A stretch of DNA of 64,000 bases from Rapana venosa (GCA_028751875.1 CM054138.1:37732144-37796143), one strand, 5' to 3'. Shown: positions 22,187 to 35,086, counted from the stretch's first letter. Numbers and translations are program-made. The notes: generated by a model not told the origin, from the letters alone.

Positions 22187-23169
22187 TGAGTTTAAGTTTT
22201 CCCTGTACCTTTTGTGCTCTTTTCTAATGAAAAAAGTCTATTTTTTTTGTTTTTTAAAAAACTGTTGCAAAACCCCTTGTGCCCAAATTTTAGAAAAAAT
22301 TTAAAATATAAGAACTGCAGAAATTTCTGCTTTCTAAGGAAGAAAAGGGAAAGAACAGTATTTAAATAAAATTTTTAAATTTTAAATTTTTCAGGCAAAC
22401 TATTGTACGAAATAAGTTTAACGACACTGAAAAAAAACAAATTTACTTTACAATAAAGGGGCCCTGTAAACCTACAATACTTTTTTTCAAAACAAAACTT
22501 TGTAAAATCCCCCAAAAAAATCGTAAAAATAAGATCAGAAGTTGTGCATTAGTGAAAAGAAACCCCCAGAAATCTATTTTTTTTGCCCTATCAGAATCAG
22601 CAACATAATTTATTCCCGGATGTGCTTGAATCCAAGATTGGAACAGGTGAAAAATTTTTTGCAGTCAATGACATTTATATTTTGGCATTCACCCTCCCCA
22701 GATGAGACTTATCTAAACTAAAAATTTCCCATATATTCATGAACTGCTTTAAAAACCAAAAAAAATAAAACACCCCAATAAAAATAACAAGCACTAACAG
22801 TATTTTAAATTGGGGTAAGAAAACAAACGGGCAAGTTTCGCAAAAAAACAAGAAAAATCGACAAAAAAAAGAAAAAGGGAAACGAGGTTTCACATAAAAA
22901 AATTTAGCCCAAAAAGCAAACAATGTAAAGAAAACCCAAAAAAAAAGCAGTGGAAAAGAAAAGCAGCACCACAGCCCAAAGCAAACAGCCAGAAAAAACC
23001 CCGTTGCTCAGGCTGCCTGGGCTTCCAACAGAAAAGGGAAAAAAGCAAGCAGTGGGAACACCAAAAAAAAACATTTAAATTTTACGCCAAATTTCAACGG
23101 GGACTGGGGGAAAGGCTTTTAAAAGCTTTCCCCCCGTAATCCATCTTTTGACAATTTTTAAAGGGGGGA
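22187..23169. other. Unassigned AT-rich, smeared sequence
   Basis: A- and T-run rich, with degraded consensus quality increasing to the right. The 82-aa minus frame here is Phe-rich and not credible. Confidence 0.4.
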
Positions 23170-23197
23170 TGGAGAGAGAGAGAGAGGAGAGAGAGGG

Positions 23198-23244
<47 letters not shown>

Positions 23245-23250
23245 AAGAAG
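23170..23250. repeat. GA microsatellite
   Basis: GA array with GGGG and GGA interruptions. Confidence 0.95.
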
Positions 23251-23559
23251 GAGGGGAAGTTTTCCCAAATTTTCCCCCTCCCCTTTTAAGGGCCTGGCTC
23301 CAAACCAATTAAAACGTTTTTTATTCACAAATAAAAAATAAACCAAAATTTTCCCCTTTATATGATAAAAAAGGATATTCTCTAGGGAGTTTAAAAAAAA
23401 AAAAAATATCAATAAAAATTTGACACCCAAAAAAAAATTTACAAAAAAATGCAAATTATAATTTTCCGTGCATTTATCAAAATTTGGGAAAAAAGTAATT
23501 TTTTAAAATATGAATGTACCGAGGAATGTTGATACTTTACAAAAACAGCTGCACATCCA
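23251..23559. other. Unassigned AT-rich sequence
   Basis: A-run rich. The 98-aa minus frame is Phe/Leu low complexity. No feature recognised. Confidence 0.4.
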
Positions 23560-24880
23560 AACTCCAAAAAGGGTTATTTAAATAAAATCCCCAAAAAAGT
23601 TATATACCAAAAAGTGAAAAAAAAGGCTTTACAAGAATGCAAAAAAAAGCTTACATCATTTCATCCCAAAAAAGGGTTAAAAATTTAAAATTGACAAGAA
23701 AAAAAAAAGAGAAAAAGGCTTAATAAATCTTTTCCAAAAAAGAATATATTTTCCCAAAATCCCAAAGAAAATAAAAAAAAAAAAAAGGCTATTTTTAAAA
23801 AAAATTTGCCAAAAAAGGTTATATCACTAAAAGCCAAAAAAAAGGGGCATAATAAAATTATATAACTAAACATCCACAAGGTTCACTTTTCCAAAATCCC
23901 AAAAAAAATTAAACCAGTCAAAAAAAGGTCATATCAAAAAGCAAAAAAAGGGATAATCACTAATACGAAAGAAAACCCCAAATGTAAGAAAAAACGAAAC
24001 CCCACCAAAATGAAAAAAAGGTATTTTCACCAAAAAGAAAAATGTATTTCCCAAACATAACCAAAGAAAAAGGTATTACAAAATTCCAAAAAAAAAGCTT
24101 TTCACAAATCTTTTGAAAAAAGCTATAAAATTTACTAAAATTGGAAAAAAAGGGCTTATTATAAAACAAGGAGAAAAAGTATTTTAACAAAAATGCGAAA
24201 AAAAAGCGATTTTCACTTTTCCTGGAAATAAAAGGAAACCAAAACCCCCCAAATAAAGGCTATTTATAAAACACCCGTGGCCCTTTTTACAAAAAAACTT
24301 GGAAAAAAAGGCTTTTTCCCAAAATAGCCCAAAAGAAAGGTTTTTTCCCACGAAAAAAAACGAATAAAACCTATTATCCCATGTGAAAAAAATACAAAAA
24401 TCCCCATAAAAGGCTTTTTGGTAAAAAACATCCTAAAAAACTTTTAAAACGTGGAAAAAAAGGTTTTTTATCCCCAAAATGCGAGAAAAAAAAACCGTTA
24501 TTAAACAGCGAAAAAAAAATTTGCATTAAAAAAAGTTGAAAAAACTTATTTTTAAAAAAAAAAAGTAAAGTGTACAATTATTGAGAAAAAAGCTGTTGCA
24601 CCAAAATGCAGAAAATTTTATTAAAATTTGCCAAAAAAAAAAAAAAAAAAAGAAAAAGGGGAATTTTTTTGAAACATAGTTGTCAAATTTGTCGAAAAAG
24701 AGCACAAATTTGTCAAGAAAAATGGAAACCCCCCAAATATGCAAAAATTTTTGCTCCTTTTGAAGAAAAAGGGCTAATATTCCCCAAATTTTTGGAAAAA
24801 GGGATATTCCATTATGCCGGAAAAAGTTTCATATATAATTTATCAAGAAAAAGGGTTATCAAAAATTTTTAAAAAGGAAC
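23560..24880. repeat. ~25-bp A-run minisatellite, diverged
   Basis: A run of 5-9 A followed by GG(C/T)T or a variant recurs at 23571, 23599, 23625, 23649, 23674, 23717, 23742, 23767, 23787, 23817, 23844 and 23879. The mean spacing is about 25 bp (range about 18-43). Spacer pieces such as ATATCAC(C/T)AAAA and AATGC recur. The pattern weakens towards 24880. Consensus smearing has blurred it. Confidence 0.6.
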
Positions 24881-26148
24881 TTGATTCCCAAATTAAAAAA
24901 ACGTTATTCACCAAAATTTCACAAGGTTTTTTTACCAAATTTTTATTTTGAGGAAAAATTTATTTTCTCACTTCCAAGAAAAGTTTAAAAAAAATGATGC
25001 CAAAAAAGGTTTTTGGTATCACTAAATTTTTGAAAAGGGCTTTTTTTCCCAATTTTTGGTTTTGGGAAGTTAATATAAAAATTAGTAGAGAAAAATTTTG
25101 GGATATCCCAATTAATGCCAAACTTGGGGAACGCCGGGGTCTTCCCTTCCAAGGAATTTTCCCCCAATTAACATATCGACTCCCCTCCCCCCAAAAAAAC
25201 CCTGATGAGTTATAAAAAAGCCGGGCAAACAGAAAACTTGGGAATTAAATCTGTCCCTTTTCGGAGGGGGATTGTTGGGGAAAAAAGATGAAAATTCAAA
25301 ACCTTTTAAGGAAACGGGAAAAAAAGCCCCATTTTTAAAATTTCATGAAAAGTAAATTTAAAAAATTCCTTTTTAAAAAAGGCTTTTTGGTTTAATCATT
25401 TTTAAAAAAGGGCTGTGTTTTAAATTTAAAAAAGGGCCTTGGGCATAATTAGCGGGAAAAAGGGTGTTTAAACATTGAAAAAACTTAGGCACTAAATTAT
25501 GCTGGGGGAAAATGCTATTTTTTAAAAATGGAAAAAAAGGTACAACAAACAACAAAAAAGGTGATGACCAAATACCCAATAATAAAATTTATTAAAATTT
25601 GCAAGAAAAAAAAAAAAAATTCCCCAATTTCCCCAAAAAAGGCTAACTTTCTGGGTGGCCATAACAAACAAGTTAGGCTTATTTTTTTTTGGAAGAACCT
25701 TTCTCATTTCCCAAACCCCCCTGTTTCGCACATTAAATGAAGCTCACTTTTTCCCTAAATTTTTTGAGGTTTTTTAACAAAAGCCTTTTATTTCCCTACA
25801 ATCTTTTAAGGAATACAAGGAAGGTTTGGGCCACAAAAAAAAGAGGGGTTTTAAAACCTCACAATTTGTATTATGAACTTTTCAAGGTTAAGGGTCTTTG
25901 TAAATTAAAAAAAAAGAAATTTTGATCCAAAAAACAAGTCAACAAATGTTTATTGGGGGCTTTTCCAACATTTGATTTTAACATTTTGGGGTTTTTATAA
26001 ACCATATTACAATTTAAACCCCCCCAAATAAAATTTCTTACACGCTTTCTGAAAATATCTCCTTTAAACAAGTATGGTGTCGCTTTAACGGCCCCTTGCT
26101 TTTTAATTCGATTTTGCTATCTTTAATTGTATAAACCATTTGTGTTCT
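24881..26148. other. Degraded AT-rich sequence
   Basis: A- and T-runs separated by short GG/CC pieces. The 25-bp pattern may continue to about 25740 but cannot be followed reliably. Frames here are Phe/Lys low-complexity artefacts. Confidence 0.5.
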
Positions 26149-26893
26149 TTACAATTTTTTTCTAATTTTTAAAAAATAACAAGTGATAAAAGGCTTAGGG
26201 GCTTTTGGCATTAAATCTTTTAAGAAAAAAAAACCCCCAAAAAAAAAAAAAAATATATAATTTAAAATTAAAAAAAAATTTTTAAACCCCCCCAACAAAA
26301 AAAACCCAAAATAAAAAAAAAAAAAAAAAAACAAAAAAAAAATTAAAAAAAATAAAAAAAACAAACAACCCTTTTTTTAAAATTTATTTTTTTAAAAGTT
26401 TTAAAAAAAAAAAAAAAAAAAAATAAAACAAAAAAAAAAAAAACCACAACGCGAAAAAAAAAAAAATTTAAAAAAAAAAATCAAAAACCCCAACAAGGGG
26501 GTTTTGCCAAATTCAATTTTAAAAAAAATAAAAAAAAACAAACAAAAAAATAAAAAAAAAAAAAAAAAAAAAAAAAATAAAAGAAAAAGACCAAAGGAAA
26601 AAAAAAAAAAACCCAAAAATTTAAAACCAAAAAGAACCAAAAAAAAAAAAATAAAAAAAAAAAAAACAAAAAAAAAAAACCCCAAAAAAAAAAAAAAAAA
26701 TTTTTTAAAAAAAAAAAAAAAAAAACCAAAAAAAAAAAAAAAAAAAACACAAAAAACCCTTTTTTAAAAAAAACCCACCCAAAAAAAATTTTTAAAACCC
26801 AAAAATTTTAAAAAAAAAAAATTTTTAAAAAAAAAAAAAAAAAAAACAAAAAGGAAAAAAAAAAAAAAAAATTTTTAAAAAAAAAAAAAGGAA

Positions 26894-26941
<48 letters not shown>

Positions 26942-27085
26942 AAAAAAATTTTAAAGGAAAATAAAAAAAAAGGGGGGTTTTTTGGAAAAAATAAAAAAAA
27001 GAAAAAAATAAAAAATTTTTTTAAAAAAAAAAAATTTAAAATTTTTGGAAAAAAAAAAAGGAAAAAAAACAGTTTCCTAGAAATT
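26149..27085. repeat. A-run low-complexity block
   Basis: Mostly A-runs with short T, C and G blocks. Its long frames are Lys- or Phe-repeat translations. Confidence 0.85.
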
Positions 27086-27649
27086 TATAACATTAATCAC
27101 GGGCAATTTTTTTCCATTGTACAGCCTTTTTTCGTGGCACAAAATAACCACCTTTTTTGTAAAACAATATTATTTCTATTCGTTTAAAACCTTAAGATTA
27201 AGTGCTGTTGCAGCACGCTTAACTTTTTCGCGCTGTTGAAGCCTACAACAGTTTCAGATAGCAGGATACATCATCAGCAAGAGAAGAAAAAACAATTCAT
27301 TGAAGTTTGGGGAAAGTACCCCCTGTTTCCCTTATTAATGACTTCTTATTAACTCTTTAATAAAAACAAAAACAAAAGGGGGCTAAAAACATCCCCCGTT
27401 TGACTCCAGTGGTGAGTATTTTATGTCCGTCACTTAGATCAATCTTATTTGCTTTTGACATTCCGTTTACATAGTCTCAAATAACGAAATAATTTACCCT
27501 TACACCTTTTTTCGGGATGGGCCATAAAAAATTTTTCTTTTTAAAGAATCAAATGCCTTTTCAAAGTCAAAAAATGCTACATAGAGTTTGGTTATGAGCA
27601 AAACTGTTTCTAGTAAAAAGCAAGTAAAGTAAAATAGCCTATAGGGGAA

Positions 27650-28108
27650 TCATCTCATCATCAACCCTGCCCTTGGGGGTCGGGGGGAGACCCAAAGCGA
27701 CCCGTGGTAAGCCTCCTCCATCCATCTCGGCCCTCGGCTCGCGCGATGCAGTTTCACCCGGGCCATTCTTGATGTTGCCCATCCATGACTTTTCTGTTTC
27801 CCTCTTTCTGCCCCTTCGAGTGTTCCCTGCAGTTGTTTTTGGCAGAGGTTTGGGGGGTGCGTGGCCGAAACATGTCAGCTTTTTCTTTGATGATGGTGAA
27901 AAGGGGGGTTCCTGTGGCCCTTCCACCGTATTATTTGACTCTTGACAAATTCTTTTGGTCTTTCTTTCTCCCCCAGGATATCCCCAGTTTTCTAGGGATT
28001 TGTTTCAAGGGCGGGTACGCTTTGTTTTTCAGAGTCAATGTCCAGGTTTTATTCCGTACAGTGGAATCTGAATTTAGAGCTTTGTAGAGCTTTAGTTTGA
28101 TTGGGAAA
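27650..28108 (-). mobile_element. LINE-1 3' fragment nested in LINE-2b
   Basis: About 460 bp matching the last part of LINE-1 (compare 1800-2275). It starts with a short TGATG-type tail (CATCTCATCATC at 27651) and ends at TTTGATTGGGAAA. The sequence on either side joins perfectly into LINE-2 as seen in copy c at about 48333. The target-site duplication cannot be defined exactly because the bases around GGGGAATC and GGAAAATCCC are smeared. Confidence 0.8.
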
Positions 28109-29951
28109 ATCCCCTCTCTTAAAAACCCTTGGTTTCCCCCTGCATGTTGTTTTTTTTAAACCCCATTTGTAACCTATTATTAATGATGGTATGTACGTTT
28201 ATATTTATTCACTAAGAGAGTTTCCTCTGTATTATTGGGGTTTGTCAACACCCCTTTGTTGTGAAAATTTTAGAATGATAGAATAATCCAGTTATCTGGA
28301 AAAAGCCCATTATCAAAGATTTTCTTGAAAATTTTAGCAGAAAAAGTAATTTCACCACCATTTGTTTTGTAATTCTCCATGATTTGATCAGGGCCAGCTG
28401 TTTTATAGTTTAATTTTTCTAAGTGCCAAAAATTTTTCTTTTACATATGGGACGATAAAAATCTTCCTCAGTTTCTTCATAGTAAAACCATCAGAGCTCT
28501 TTTGTTGTCTTTTGGTCTGCTCTGAGGGTTTTTAAAGTGCTGCAACCATTGTTGACAGATATTTATTTTTTGGCTGATCTTTTCTAAATGAAGCCTCTTA
28601 ATATTCTTCCAAAACTGAATTGAAAAGTAATTGAAGACATCATTCTGCAAGAAATTTTTTGTTTTTCTTCTTTTTCCCTAAAATGTTTTAAATTTTCCCT
28701 TTTGTGTACAGTACAAGTTTTTTCTGCATTCTTTAACGTTTTGGGTAAGACTTCAGAAGTTTTTTGACCCTAATTTCTTTTTTTTCATTCAATATCAAAA
28801 TATACATTTGAAAATTTTTAAATTGTAGCTGTTTCTTTAAAAAACAGACTGGTTTTGAGACATTAAATAAATTGATTTCACCATGTTCTCTAAATCCGGG
28901 AAGGTTTTTAAAAAATTGTTCAACGTTCTTTACGAGTTTTTCTTTATAAACTGAAGTTTGTTTCACCCACACAAATTTTTTCCAAAACTGCTGGCTCCTC
29001 GTTACCGTACATGTTTTTCATATACTGAATTTTAATTTGAATTCAACGGGAAAGGTGATCAGTCAAAACGTCAGCAACAAAAAACGACATGAGAAAAAAA
29101 ATATGAGAGAACAATCATCGACACTAACAAATAATCATTAACATGCATCCCCCATCAAAATGAATGTATCGCCCTGCGGTACCACTCATACCCTTTTTAA
29201 ATTTTGTAACCCAAGGCAGGCACATATTCAAAAATAAATTTAAACTAATTTATTATAACAGTCTTCAGAATTACGATTCCTATGAGGACATGCTTTTCTA
29301 TGGAATCTAAATTAAAGTCATTAGCTACATGATAAAAAAAAATTTTTGAGTGCTCTTTTTTAAGACTCCACACAGTATTAATCTACTTCATTAAGACCCC
29401 AATGTTGACAAAAACATTTTCCAGCATAGAAATTTCCCATTATCATTGTCAAAAAATGTTATAAATGGTGAACCATCAGGTGTTTATAACAATACCAAAA
29501 ATACATTCCCTTAAGTACAAACAAAAATTTGTCAAAGAGAAACCCAAAGTTAGAATAAGGGAAAACCCAAAAATTTTTACAAAGGAAACTAACTCATACT
29601 TTATTTAAAAAAACATTCCACCCGGGTTGTCTCTCTTGAAGACACAAAAAGGGCCCTTTTAAACCCCTAAAAACTCTGGCTGGATATTTTCCCCGGGGAA
29701 GTTTCTGCGACTTAAAAAACGAAGCTACGACATAAGATACAAAACCCCGTCGGATTTAAAGAAACCCCTTTACATTCCCAAAATTTTTAAAAAAAGAAAC
29801 CCCTTTATTTTTTCATTTTATTGCTATGTTCAAGGGGTTTTAAACATTAAAAAGACCACTTCCCAAAATTATATTTTGAGACTAGAAACCAAGTTAATGC
29901 TATCTCATACTGCATCTAATTTTTTTAAAAGGGTTTATTGGAGGCAGCCTA

Positions 29952-30262
29952 AAAAAAAAAAAGGTAAAGAAGTCCCATAACCTTTAAAAAGGGGTGGGGA
30001 GTAGGCGTCAGAGACCTCATTTTTTTAGGGCCGATATTAGGTGGGGCCCCCTCTCCTCTCCCTCGCGTTTCCCTTTCCCGACCCCAAGAGGGCAGGTACC
30101 CTTTAAGTGGGTGAATGGGGGAACTGTAATGAAGCCAAGGGGCACAAAAGGGTCACCCATCCAATGGTAAACCATGCTGCTTAACTTGGCTGGGGGAAAG
30201 GAGTGCTCCCACCCCGAGCTATCCTCCCCTAAAACCGACAAATCGGGGGGGCAAGTTAGTCC
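29952..30262 (-). mobile_element. Probable 5S-rRNA-derived SINE inserted in LINE-2b
   Basis: A segment absent from LINE-2c at the same place (about 50125-50165). On the minus strand, 30189-30151 contains AAGTTAAGCA (the 5S rRNA A-box, ten of ten bases by memory) and, 15 bases on, TTGGATGGGTGACC (the C-box, fourteen of fourteen). Real 5S genes have about 20 bases between them, so this is a shortened 5S-like internal promoter. A GC-rich body (GGAGAGGAGAGGGGGCCCC) follows. That layout fits SINE3-type elements. The left end is an A-run on plus, i.e. a T-run on the SINE strand, which is unusual for a tail. Confidence 0.6.
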
Positions 30263-31611
30263 AACCTAGTACACCTTGGTCCGACCCGTCTTTGTCTGCT
30301 TTTAAAGGCCCCTTTTGTGTCTGTCGTCCAAAGCACAAAGGGCCCATTGCATCGGCTCTAGGCACAGCACTGTGTGACTGACTCTGGCCCCCTTATACGG
30401 GGTTGGGTTTTTTTCTGGCTTACCCCGTGAATTTTGTCGAGATGTGTGTTGGGCCGGCCAAAAAAGTATTCCTTTCTTTGGAGATCTTGAGGGTCATTTT
30501 TCCGTTTTTATCAGAGGTCAAAAAACCATTTTTACTTGTTTCCCCTCTCTCTAGCCTCTTTAATATTGGGGCAATTTGCACCTAAATTTCCCTAAAAAGA
30601 TGGAAAAATCTTATCTACAAAATTTCTAGAGCCTTTCGGCGAGATTTTGCCCTTTATTTTTCTAAACTTATCCTATAAAAACAGCATTGGCAATAATAGG
30701 AGATTAGCTTAAAATTGTATGGGCCACTCTATCAAACTTTACAAAACCCTTTAATCCTTTTTTCAGAAAGAAGATTTTTCACAGCCATTCACAGTCAGCA
30801 CCCCCTCTCATTTGATTTTTTCTCTAAGCCATGAACAAGATTTGTTCCCGTATCATCCTTTTTCTTCATCAGCCCCCTTTTCCCGTTATCCACGCTGTTC
30901 GCAGTTCTGTATTTTTTGTCGAAATTCTATGTTTTCAGTTCTGGATTGTCCATGTCTCTTTTAGGTCGCACATTTCTTCTTTCAAAAAACCCAAAATGTC
31001 TGTCAAACTGAATCTCTCTTTTTGAAACTGTCCCCAGTAGACTTCAAAAGTTTCCAGCTTACTATTTTTTCTGTCTCGTGTTCACGTCAGTTCCTGGGAT
31101 TGCTGCAGGAGAGGAATCCTGTCTGTGTTGTACGGTCGAGGCGGTTGGGAGCCCCCTCGCCGGTTTGGGGCTGCGAGAAGCTTCCGCGCAGTTTGCCACA
31201 GCCCCTTGTCAAGCTCGTTTGTTCAGCTTTCGTCCTTGGCCAGTTGATTTAGGGGGGAAGGGGGGGGGGGGTCCCCGGGTGGTCTCCCCGTCCCCACACA
31301 GCAATAAATTCGCCCCCCAAAAAAAGAAAGGTGAGGGTCGTCCTAACATGACACCATCTCGCCCGGGTTTTCAGTGCAGGTGGGGGTAGCATGGCAGTTT
31401 TAATTTTGCCCGTTTGGGCTGAAAAAGGCAAATACTGCGCAAATGTCCCACGACAGACCGTACAGTTGCACTGAATTTCCATCCCCCTGATCTAACTATC
31501 TGCCAACAATGAGAAACTAAAACCCTTAGAACTAGATGCTACTTCACAAAAATACCCGAGGAAATTTAGTACGTCTTCTCCCTTTACATCACATGATGAC
31601 CCCCCTCCCCC

Positions 31612-31700
31612 AGAGAGAGAGAGAGAGAGAGAAGAGGGGGAGGAGAGAAAGGAGGAGAAGAGAGGAGGGGAGAGATGGAGGGGAGAGAGAGAGAGAGAGT
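31612..31700. repeat. GA microsatellite
   Basis: GA array with GGGGAGGAG interruptions between the 5' end of LINE-2b and the tail of a LINE-1 copy. Confidence 0.95.
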
Positions 31701-31767
31701 ATGTGTATTTTCTTTAATTTACCCCAAAGTATATTTTTAAAAAAATAAAAATAAACATCTCTCAAAC

Positions 31768-34380
31768 ATCATCATCAGACCCGGGGCTTGGCGGGGTTTT
31801 GGGGGAGGGCACGATGCCCTGGAAGCCCCCATCCATCTCGGTCCTCGCTCTGCGCAGTTGCCGAGTCATTTATCCTGTCCATTCTTGATGTTGTATCCAA
31901 GATTGTTCTGTCTTCCCCTCTTTTGCCCCCTTCGAGTGTTCCCCGCGTATGTTTTTGGCAGAGTGTTTGTGGCGGGTGAGTGCAACCCCGGCAGCTTTTT
32001 TTCTTGCGATGGTGAGAACGGGAACCCCCCTTTGTGGACCTGCCCGCCCCGTTATTTGACTCTTTTACAAATTATTGGTCTTTCGTTCTTCCAGGATTGC
32101 CCCTAGTTTTCTATGGATTTTTTTCAAATGGGTGGATTTGCTTTTCTGTTTCGCAGTCTTTCCGGTTTCATTCCTACGCAGGATAGTCTGAATTAGGGCT
32201 TTGTAAGCTTTAGTTTGTTGGGAAATGATCTTTTACTTTTCCCTATGGTTTTTTTTTTATTTTTTATGGAAGTGTTGCCATGGGGTATTCTGACCCTTGA
32301 TTTTTGTCGTCGATCGCCGCCTTTGTGAGTGTGCGCCAAGGTATTTAAAAAACGTCTACTTCCTCCCATTTCGGGCCCTTCGGTAAAATTTAGAGTGGCG
32401 TGCTCGTGCTGTTAACTACTTTACTTTTCTCGGAGTCACCTCCCCCCCATTGCTCCAGCCCTTTTTCCCGTCTGTCGTGATCTTGCAGCTTGTGTTTTTT
32501 CCCCCCCATGAGGTCATTTCATCGGCAAACCGAAAGTTGTTGAGGGTTGCCAATGGTTGGTAAGTGGAGTATGGAGGGGGGCTCTCTCATATGTTTTTCC
32601 CGAAAAGATTAAAAGATGGGGATAACAGGCTCCCTTTCGGGGCCCCAAATTTGGGCTTTGAAATAGTCTCCGACCTGATTGTCAGAAGGACTGCACTGCT
32701 TGCGGGTGTTGTATGGCTTTAAAGGGTTTGCACTAGTCCTTCTTCAATGCCAAAAATTCTGAGGACCTGCCACAGGCCCCTTTTGCCTACTCTGTCGAAA
32801 GCCTTCTTGAAGTCGATGAAATTTGGGAAAAGGGCTCTCTGATGTTGAAAATGTTTTCCATCGGGTGGAGTTAAAAATCTGTTGATTGTGCTCCTGCCCG
32901 CCCCGAACCCAGTTTTTCTTGCAAGGTGTTCTTCTGCCTCCTTCTTTAGTTGATTCAAAATAACTTTGGGATGATCTTACTGGCGTGGCTGATGAGGCTA
33001 ATTTTTTTTTATAGTTTGGGATTGGGTAAATTCCCCCTTTTTGGGCAGGGGTATGATGAGTGTTGTGTCCATTCTGTTGGCACTGTTTTGTCTCCCAAAT
33101 CTTCTCGATAGCTGTAACATGTGGATGACTGTTTCGCCACCTGCTTTAGCAGCTCTGTGGTATGTTGTCTGCTCCTGGGGGGTTTCCTATTTTAAGCTGC
33201 GGTGGCTTTTCCACTTCCCCTCAGTATAGGTAATGGCGAGGGTGCTCTTGATGTTGCTGCTTTTTTCTTTTTGCTCTTTTAGGTGTAAAAGGGGAGTTGT
33301 ACATTTTGACAAACTAGACCAACCCGTTCAATGCAGCTGATTTCTTAGGTTTTTGGGGGCTGTCTTTAATGACTGTGATTGGGTTTTAAGTGGTTTTTTT
33401 GAGTTTCTTTAGGGTGTGTTCCCTTTTTAATGTTCCCCCTTTCTGCTTTTTTTGATTCATCACATTGATCATGATCCCCTTCTCTTGGCCTTTAAAATTT
33501 TACTTTTCACAAAATTGTGGCCACCCGGATTCTTTAGGGTTGGAAGACCTGGTTGGTTTCAGTGCTCTTCTTGTATGGAGGGGGCCAAGAGTCTTTGGGG
33601 TCCATGGGTGGTGTTTTTCCTCTGAGACCCAGTACCTCCTTGCTTTCTCGGGGGTGCCCCATTTAAAATTTTTGTTTAGGGTTTTTTAGTCATTGTCCAG
33701 GGTTAATGCCGCAAAACGTCGCCCAAACTTAGCTTTGGAGATCTCCCCGAATCGGGTCTTTCAGTTTGTCCACGCAAATTTGAACTGGGTTTGCAGGCTG
33801 TTTGTTTTCTTCGCTTCATTTTAATACCAAGCACAAGGGCGTGGGCGCTGCCTATTCACTCCCGGGTTTGGTTTTGTTCTGGCTGGTTGAGCTGGGTTTG
33901 AAACGCCGTGGGTTAAAATAAATTCTATTTTTGGTTTTGGATCTTGCCGTTTGCGCGCCGGGTTGTCCTTTACTGCTTGTGGGGGTAGAGGGTTTGGGAA
34001 TGATAAGTCTGTGGGTGCAGGAAACCCCGCAGACTGTCCCCGTCGTTGGTCCTTTCCCGGGCCAAACTGACCCAAATGTTCCGGCCCTTGGTGAAGAGTC
34101 AGGACCTTTTGGGGGTTGAAAACCCCTTGATTGTGTGTCCTTCTTGGGGATTTTTATAATGGGCTCTTCAAGATCTTCGTAAAAATTCTTCTACTTTCAT
34201 CTGCATGGGCAGATGATGGGGCTAGATTTGTATGATGGTGAGTTCTTGGCTTGGCCGACACCCGGATGCTGATAATCCCGCTGGGGAAATGGGGGTACAG
34301 CTGAAATGCACCCCCCCACTTCCTTTTGCAATAAAACCATCCATGTTGGGGATGTTTCTCTTGGCCCCCTGTACCCGAAT
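31768..34380 (-). mobile_element. LINE-1 (RTE-like) copy, about 2.6 kb
   Basis: Minus strand, tail at 31768 (ATCATCATC). RT blocks: a frame at 32958-32719 gives RKTGFGAGRSTI, NFIDFKKAFDRV (catalytic Asp block) and LRIFGIEEGLVQ. FADE in place of FADD is encoded near 32525-32540. Upstream, 33800-34380 encodes endonuclease pieces that pair with the plus copy at 13320-13620 (SRGFxP, PGKxP, IPKPS). Heavy smearing makes it impossible to tell real mutations from consensus errors. The 5' boundary is lost in a G/T-run block. Confidence 0.8.
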
Positions 34381-35029
34381 TCCCTTTTATTGTTTTTTTT
34401 TTTGGGGGGGTTTTTGGGTGTTTTTTTTTTGCCCGTTGGGACGGGTTGGGTTTTGGGGGTTTTTTTTGGGTGGTTTTTGGTGTCCCCGGGGGGCCCCGGT
34501 TTTTGGCTTTTATTTGTTTTTGTTTTTTTTGGGTTAGGATTTTTGGGGGTTTTGTTTTGGGGTTTTTTTTTGGGTTTTCCCCCCTGGGGGTTTGGGTTTT
34601 GGTTGGGGGGTGTGATGAAAAAAAAAATTAATTTTGGGGGGGTGGGGGGGGGGTGGGGGGGGGGAGGGGGGGGGGGGGTTTTTTTGGGGGGGGGTTTTTT
34701 GGGGGGGTTTTGGGGGGGGTCCGGGGGTTTTGGGGTAAAAGGGGGGGTTTTTTCATTTTTTTGGCGAGAGTTATTATTTTTGGTTCCAAAAGCGGGGAAA
34801 AAGTGGTTTTTGGGGGGGGGGGGGGGGGGTGGGGGCCCCCGGGGGGGGGGGGGTTTTTGGGGGGGGGGGGGGGGGGTTTTTTTTTGGGGGGGGGTGGGGG
34901 GGGGTGGGGGGGGGGGGGGTAGGGGTTTTTGGGGGGGGGGGGGGGGTTTGGGGGGGGGGGGTGAAAATTTTTAAAAAATTTTTTTATTTTTTTAAATTTT
35001 TTTTTTTCCCTGGGGTTTTTTGGGGGCTT

Positions 35030-35086
<57 letters not shown>

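Larger units (their letters stand above)
27086..31590 (-). mobile_element. LINE-2 copy b, with two insertions
   Basis: Minus-strand LINE-2, collinear with copy c from 47140 to 51520. RT blocks on the minus strand include VAFFDFEKAFDSL (near 27580), the FSPLLF block (near 27390) and a pre-RT AGPDQI-like block (near 28390). The 5' region (30790-31590) matches copy c around CAGTCAGCAC...CTCATT and CCTGTCTGTGTTGT. It carries two insertions absent from copy c: a LINE-1 3' fragment (27650-28108) and a ~310-bp segment with a 5S-like promoter (29952-30262). It lacks the 3' end; similarity begins at an A-rich block. Sequence is heavily smeared and frames are short. Confidence 0.8.

Noticed and set aside
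23560..24880. CRISPR-like array from regularly spaced repeats
   Set aside because: Units are tandem and diverged with no conserved repeat/unique spacer alternation, and the sequence is eukaryotic.
26149..26767. Lys- and Phe-repeat ORFs
   Set aside because: Products of A-runs on either strand.
30017..30241. 74-aa minus-strand ORF as a small gene
   Set aside because: Overlaps the 5S-like promoter and GC-rich SINE body; no domain.
31249..31482. 77-aa frame considered as a zinc-finger domain
   Set aside because: Cysteines do not fall in a recognisable spacing; it is kept only as part of the LINE-2 5' region.
34306..34974. 222-aa Gly/Phe-rich ORF
   Set aside because: Translation of G/T homopolymer runs in a low-quality block.
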